Part shown: positions 62,482-64,000 of the stretch, one piece after another
How positions within the stretch are numbered: the first letter of the stretch is position 1
Layout of the letters: each line of letters opens with the position of its first letter
Assembly (NCBI GenBank): GCA_965140365.1
Contig: OZ223196.1
DNA length: 64,000 bases
Source of the DNA: Hydrogenovibrio sp965140365
Lineage (GTDB): Bacteria > Pseudomonadota > Gammaproteobacteria > Thiomicrospirales > Thiomicrospiraceae
Reading direction: 5' to 3' (one strand)
The notes under the pieces: generated by a model
Databases searched by the model: none
What the model was told of the DNA's origin: nothing
The model's input: only the letters and a program-made list of their open reading frames with translations
Position numbers and translations under genes: made by a program

Positions 62482-63726
62482 ATGGCGGTGTTACAAAAAC
62501 TGAGAATAATGCGAAAAGGGGTGGTGCCGTTACTGATTGTGCTGGGGGCGGTGGCCCTGTTTGCGATTTTGAAAATGACCAAACCGGCCCAACCACCGGT
62601 TCAGGTTCAGGAAAAGGTGTGGCCGGTGACGGCCATGACGGCCCAGTCGGAAAGCTTGGCACCGGTGATTTCGCTATTCGGCACGGTCGAGTCCAATGCA
62701 TTGGTCACGGCGGCGGCACCGGTGGCCGGCGTTGTCGCAAGCCTGCCGGTCAAAGAAGGCCAGTCTTTTCAGAAAGGCGATTCCCTGGTCGCGCTGGCGG
62801 AAGCGGACATCGAATTGCCGTATCAGATTGCTAAGGCGGATGTGGCCGATACCGAGGCCGAATTGCGTATCCAAGGCCTGTTGTATGAAGCGAATCGTAA
62901 GCGCCTGGATAAAGAAAAACGCGTTCTGAAAATTAAACAGAATGACGTGGAGCGTAACGTTGAATTGATTAAAAAGGACTTGGCCTCCAAATCGACGGTG
63001 GAGAAAACCAAAGAAGCTTTGGTGCGACAAGAATATACCGTGGTCGGTGCGCAACTGGCGGTTGAGGAAAATAAAGCCAAGGTCGCCCAATTGAAAGCGC
63101 GCTTGGAAAAGGCGCAGGCGAATTTGGCGCAAGCGGAAGTGAACCGTGAACGTGGGCGGCTGGTGGCACCCTATAACGGGCGGGTCGCTAAAGTCTCGGT
63201 CTCGGAAGGTGATCGTGTGGCCGCCAATTCACCGATGGTGTCGTTCTATGGATTGGATACGCTCGAACTGCGGGCCAAAATTCCCGGTTTTGAGTTGGAC
63301 AAAGTTTACGACGCGCTTGAAGACGGCGTCACCCTGGAAGCTGAGTTAAAGCTGAACGGGCAGGTGTATAAATTGCCACTGAAACGTTTGGCCGGGGAAG
63401 CGACGCCGAGCGGTTTGGACGCTTTTTTTGCCGTGCCGACGACGGTTAAAACCGCCAGGCCTGGTGATTTGTGGCAGGTGAATCTTTATGGTCGGCCTGT
63501 GCCGAATGTGATGGCGGTGCCCTATTCAGCTGTGTATGGTGCGGACCGAATTTACACGATTGTTGATAATAAGCTGAAAAGTATGACGATTGAAAATCTC
63601 GGTGAAGTCATGGTGGATGGCCATGTTTGGGCGATGATTCGCGGGGATTTCCCTGATAACACTCAGGTGGCGATTACCCATTTGCCGAATGCCATCAACG
63701 GTTTGAAAGTGTTGGTGGTGGAATAG
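62482..63726 (+). CDS. RND efflux periplasmic adaptor (membrane-fusion protein)
   Basis: From ATG 62482 (AGAGGA five nt upstream) the protein has 414 residues; the in-frame ATG at 62467 lacks a site. One membrane helix (KGVVPLLIVLGAVALFAIL), a lipoyl domain (LFGTVESNALVTAAAPVAGVVASLPVKEGQSFQKGDSLV), an alpha-hairpin and the beta-barrel (APYNGRVAKVSVSEGDRVAANSPMVSF) are clear. It is followed directly by the RND pump gene. A CCAGGCCTGG copy with A-tract flank is inside the gene at 63455-63464. Confidence 0.9.
   Translation: MAVLQKLRIMRKGVVPLLIVLGAVALFAILKMTKPAQPPVQVQEKVWPVTAMTAQSESLAPVISLFGTVESNALVTAAAPVAGVVASLPVKEGQSFQKGDSLVALAEADIELPYQIAKADVADTEAELRIQGLLYEANRKRLDKEKRVLKIKQNDVERNVELIKKDLASKSTVEKTKEALVRQEYTVVGAQLAVEENKAKVAQLKARLEKAQANLAQAEVNRERGRLVAPYNGRVAKVSVSEGDRVAANSPMVSFYGLDTLELRAKIPGFELDKVYDALEDGVTLEAELKLNGQVYKLPLKRLAGEATPSGLDAFFAVPTTVKTARPGDLWQVNLYGRPVPNVMAVPYSAVYGADRIYTIVDNKLKSMTIENLGEVMVDGHVWAMIRGDFPDNTQVAITHLPNAINGLKVLVVE
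63455..63464. repeat. CCAGGCCTGG copy inside the RND adaptor gene
   Basis: Flanks are GTTAAAACCG and TGATTTG; it encodes ARPG. Confidence 0.8.
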
Positions 63727-64000
63727 ATGTCGCATATTACCCGTCCGGAAGAGCATCCAGAGGATTATTCGGGGTATCACCCGCATAAAAATCGCTTTAA
63801 GTCGCACGGCTTTATCGGGCTTTTTGCCCGCCATAAAGTGGCGCCCAACCTGATGATGATTGTCATGATTTTGCTGGGTTTGGTGGCGTTAATGAAACTG
63901 AATGTTCAGTTTTTCCCGAATTTTGAACTCGATTATGCGACCGTGAGAGTGGTGTGGCCGGGGGCGAATGCCGAGGATGTGGAGACGTCGATTACCGATC
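63727..64000 (+). CDS. RND efflux transporter permease, 5' part only
   Basis: ATG 63727 follows the adaptor stop immediately. The 91 visible residues include a His-rich start, FIGLFARHKVAPNLMMIVMILLGLVALMKLNVQFFPNFELDYATVRVVWPGANAEDVETSI, the standard opening of AcrB/MdtBC-type pumps. The gene continues beyond the window. Confidence 0.92.
   Translation, partial: MSHITRPEEHPEDYSGYHPHKNRFKSHGFIGLFARHKVAPNLMMIVMILLGLVALMKLNVQFFPNFELDYATVRVVWPGANAEDVETSITD

Noticed and set aside
1..64000. tRNA, rRNA genes or CRISPR arrays
   Set aside because: I looked for cloverleaf-like and regularly spaced repeats in the gaps and saw none; a covariance-model scan would be the decisive test.

Overview
The window looks like chromosomal DNA of a marine or halophilic gammaproteobacterium. 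A sulfur-oxidiser of the Thiomicrospira/Hydrogenovibrio type is my best guess from overall protein flavour, but no marker gene in the window proves it. The backbone (about 7.6-42.3 kb and 54.7-64 kb) is moderately GC-rich. Two clearly AT-richer stretches interrupt it, and each has split a host gene.

Region 1 (1-7.6 kb) is one end of a Tn7-like transposon. It carries tnsA-tnsB-tnsC-tniQ, a cargo gene for a putative PD-(D/E)XK nuclease, and the start of a Panacea/SocA-like gene running off the left edge. Its terminal TnsB-type repeats abut the 3' part of comM, the branch-migration helicase gene of natural transformation, so comM is broken.

Region 2 (8-42 kb) is backbone. A seven-gene minus-strand cluster (8.8-18.2 kb) encodes a Lap-type adhesin control and export system: an OmpA-like protein with calcium-binding repeats, the periplasmic protease LapG, its c-di-GMP receptor LapD, the ABC transporter and membrane-fusion pair, a LuxR-type regulator and a TolC-like channel. 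The giant adhesin itself is not here. Next come an iron alcohol dehydrogenase, Rep helicase, a methyltransferase, a Tim44-like protein, TruD, HisI and a DEDDh exonuclease. A four-gene plus-strand operon at 27.0-32.1 kb matches ectoine catabolism (deacetylase, aminotransferase, ectoine hydrolase, aldehyde dehydrogenase). It is followed by a BtaA-like/GNAT pair, a metallo-beta-lactamase-fold protein with an altered metal motif, a PQQ-type sugar dehydrogenase, and small transport, repair and regulatory genes.

Region 3 (42.35-54.68 kb) is a 12.3-kb island inside a thioredoxin-family gene. It leaves an N-terminal piece on the right and a C-terminal piece on the left, and it carries its own complete, AT-richer copy of that gene at the left end. 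Its right half is a coupled operon of three tyrosine-recombinase-like proteins plus a small coiled-coil protein. Its left half is a tightly packed three-gene operon: an Mrr-nuclease/SF2-helicase fusion, a large protein with a sigma-70 region-4-like helix-turn-helix, and a protein with a possible HEPN motif. I regard this operon as a candidate undescribed defence system.

Region 4 (55-64 kb) is backbone again: rhodanese, a soluble CZB chemoreceptor, sodB, YcgL, an NDUFA9-like reductase, cca, a FieF-like transporter, a c-type haem protein and the start of an RND efflux operon.

A palindrome with core CCAGGCCTGG occurs 13 times in the backbone and never in the two AT-rich islands. Several copies form intergenic hairpins, but others lie inside genes and keep the same A-tract/T-tract flanks. 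It looks like a genome-wide signal, perhaps an uptake-type sequence, rather than merely a terminator.
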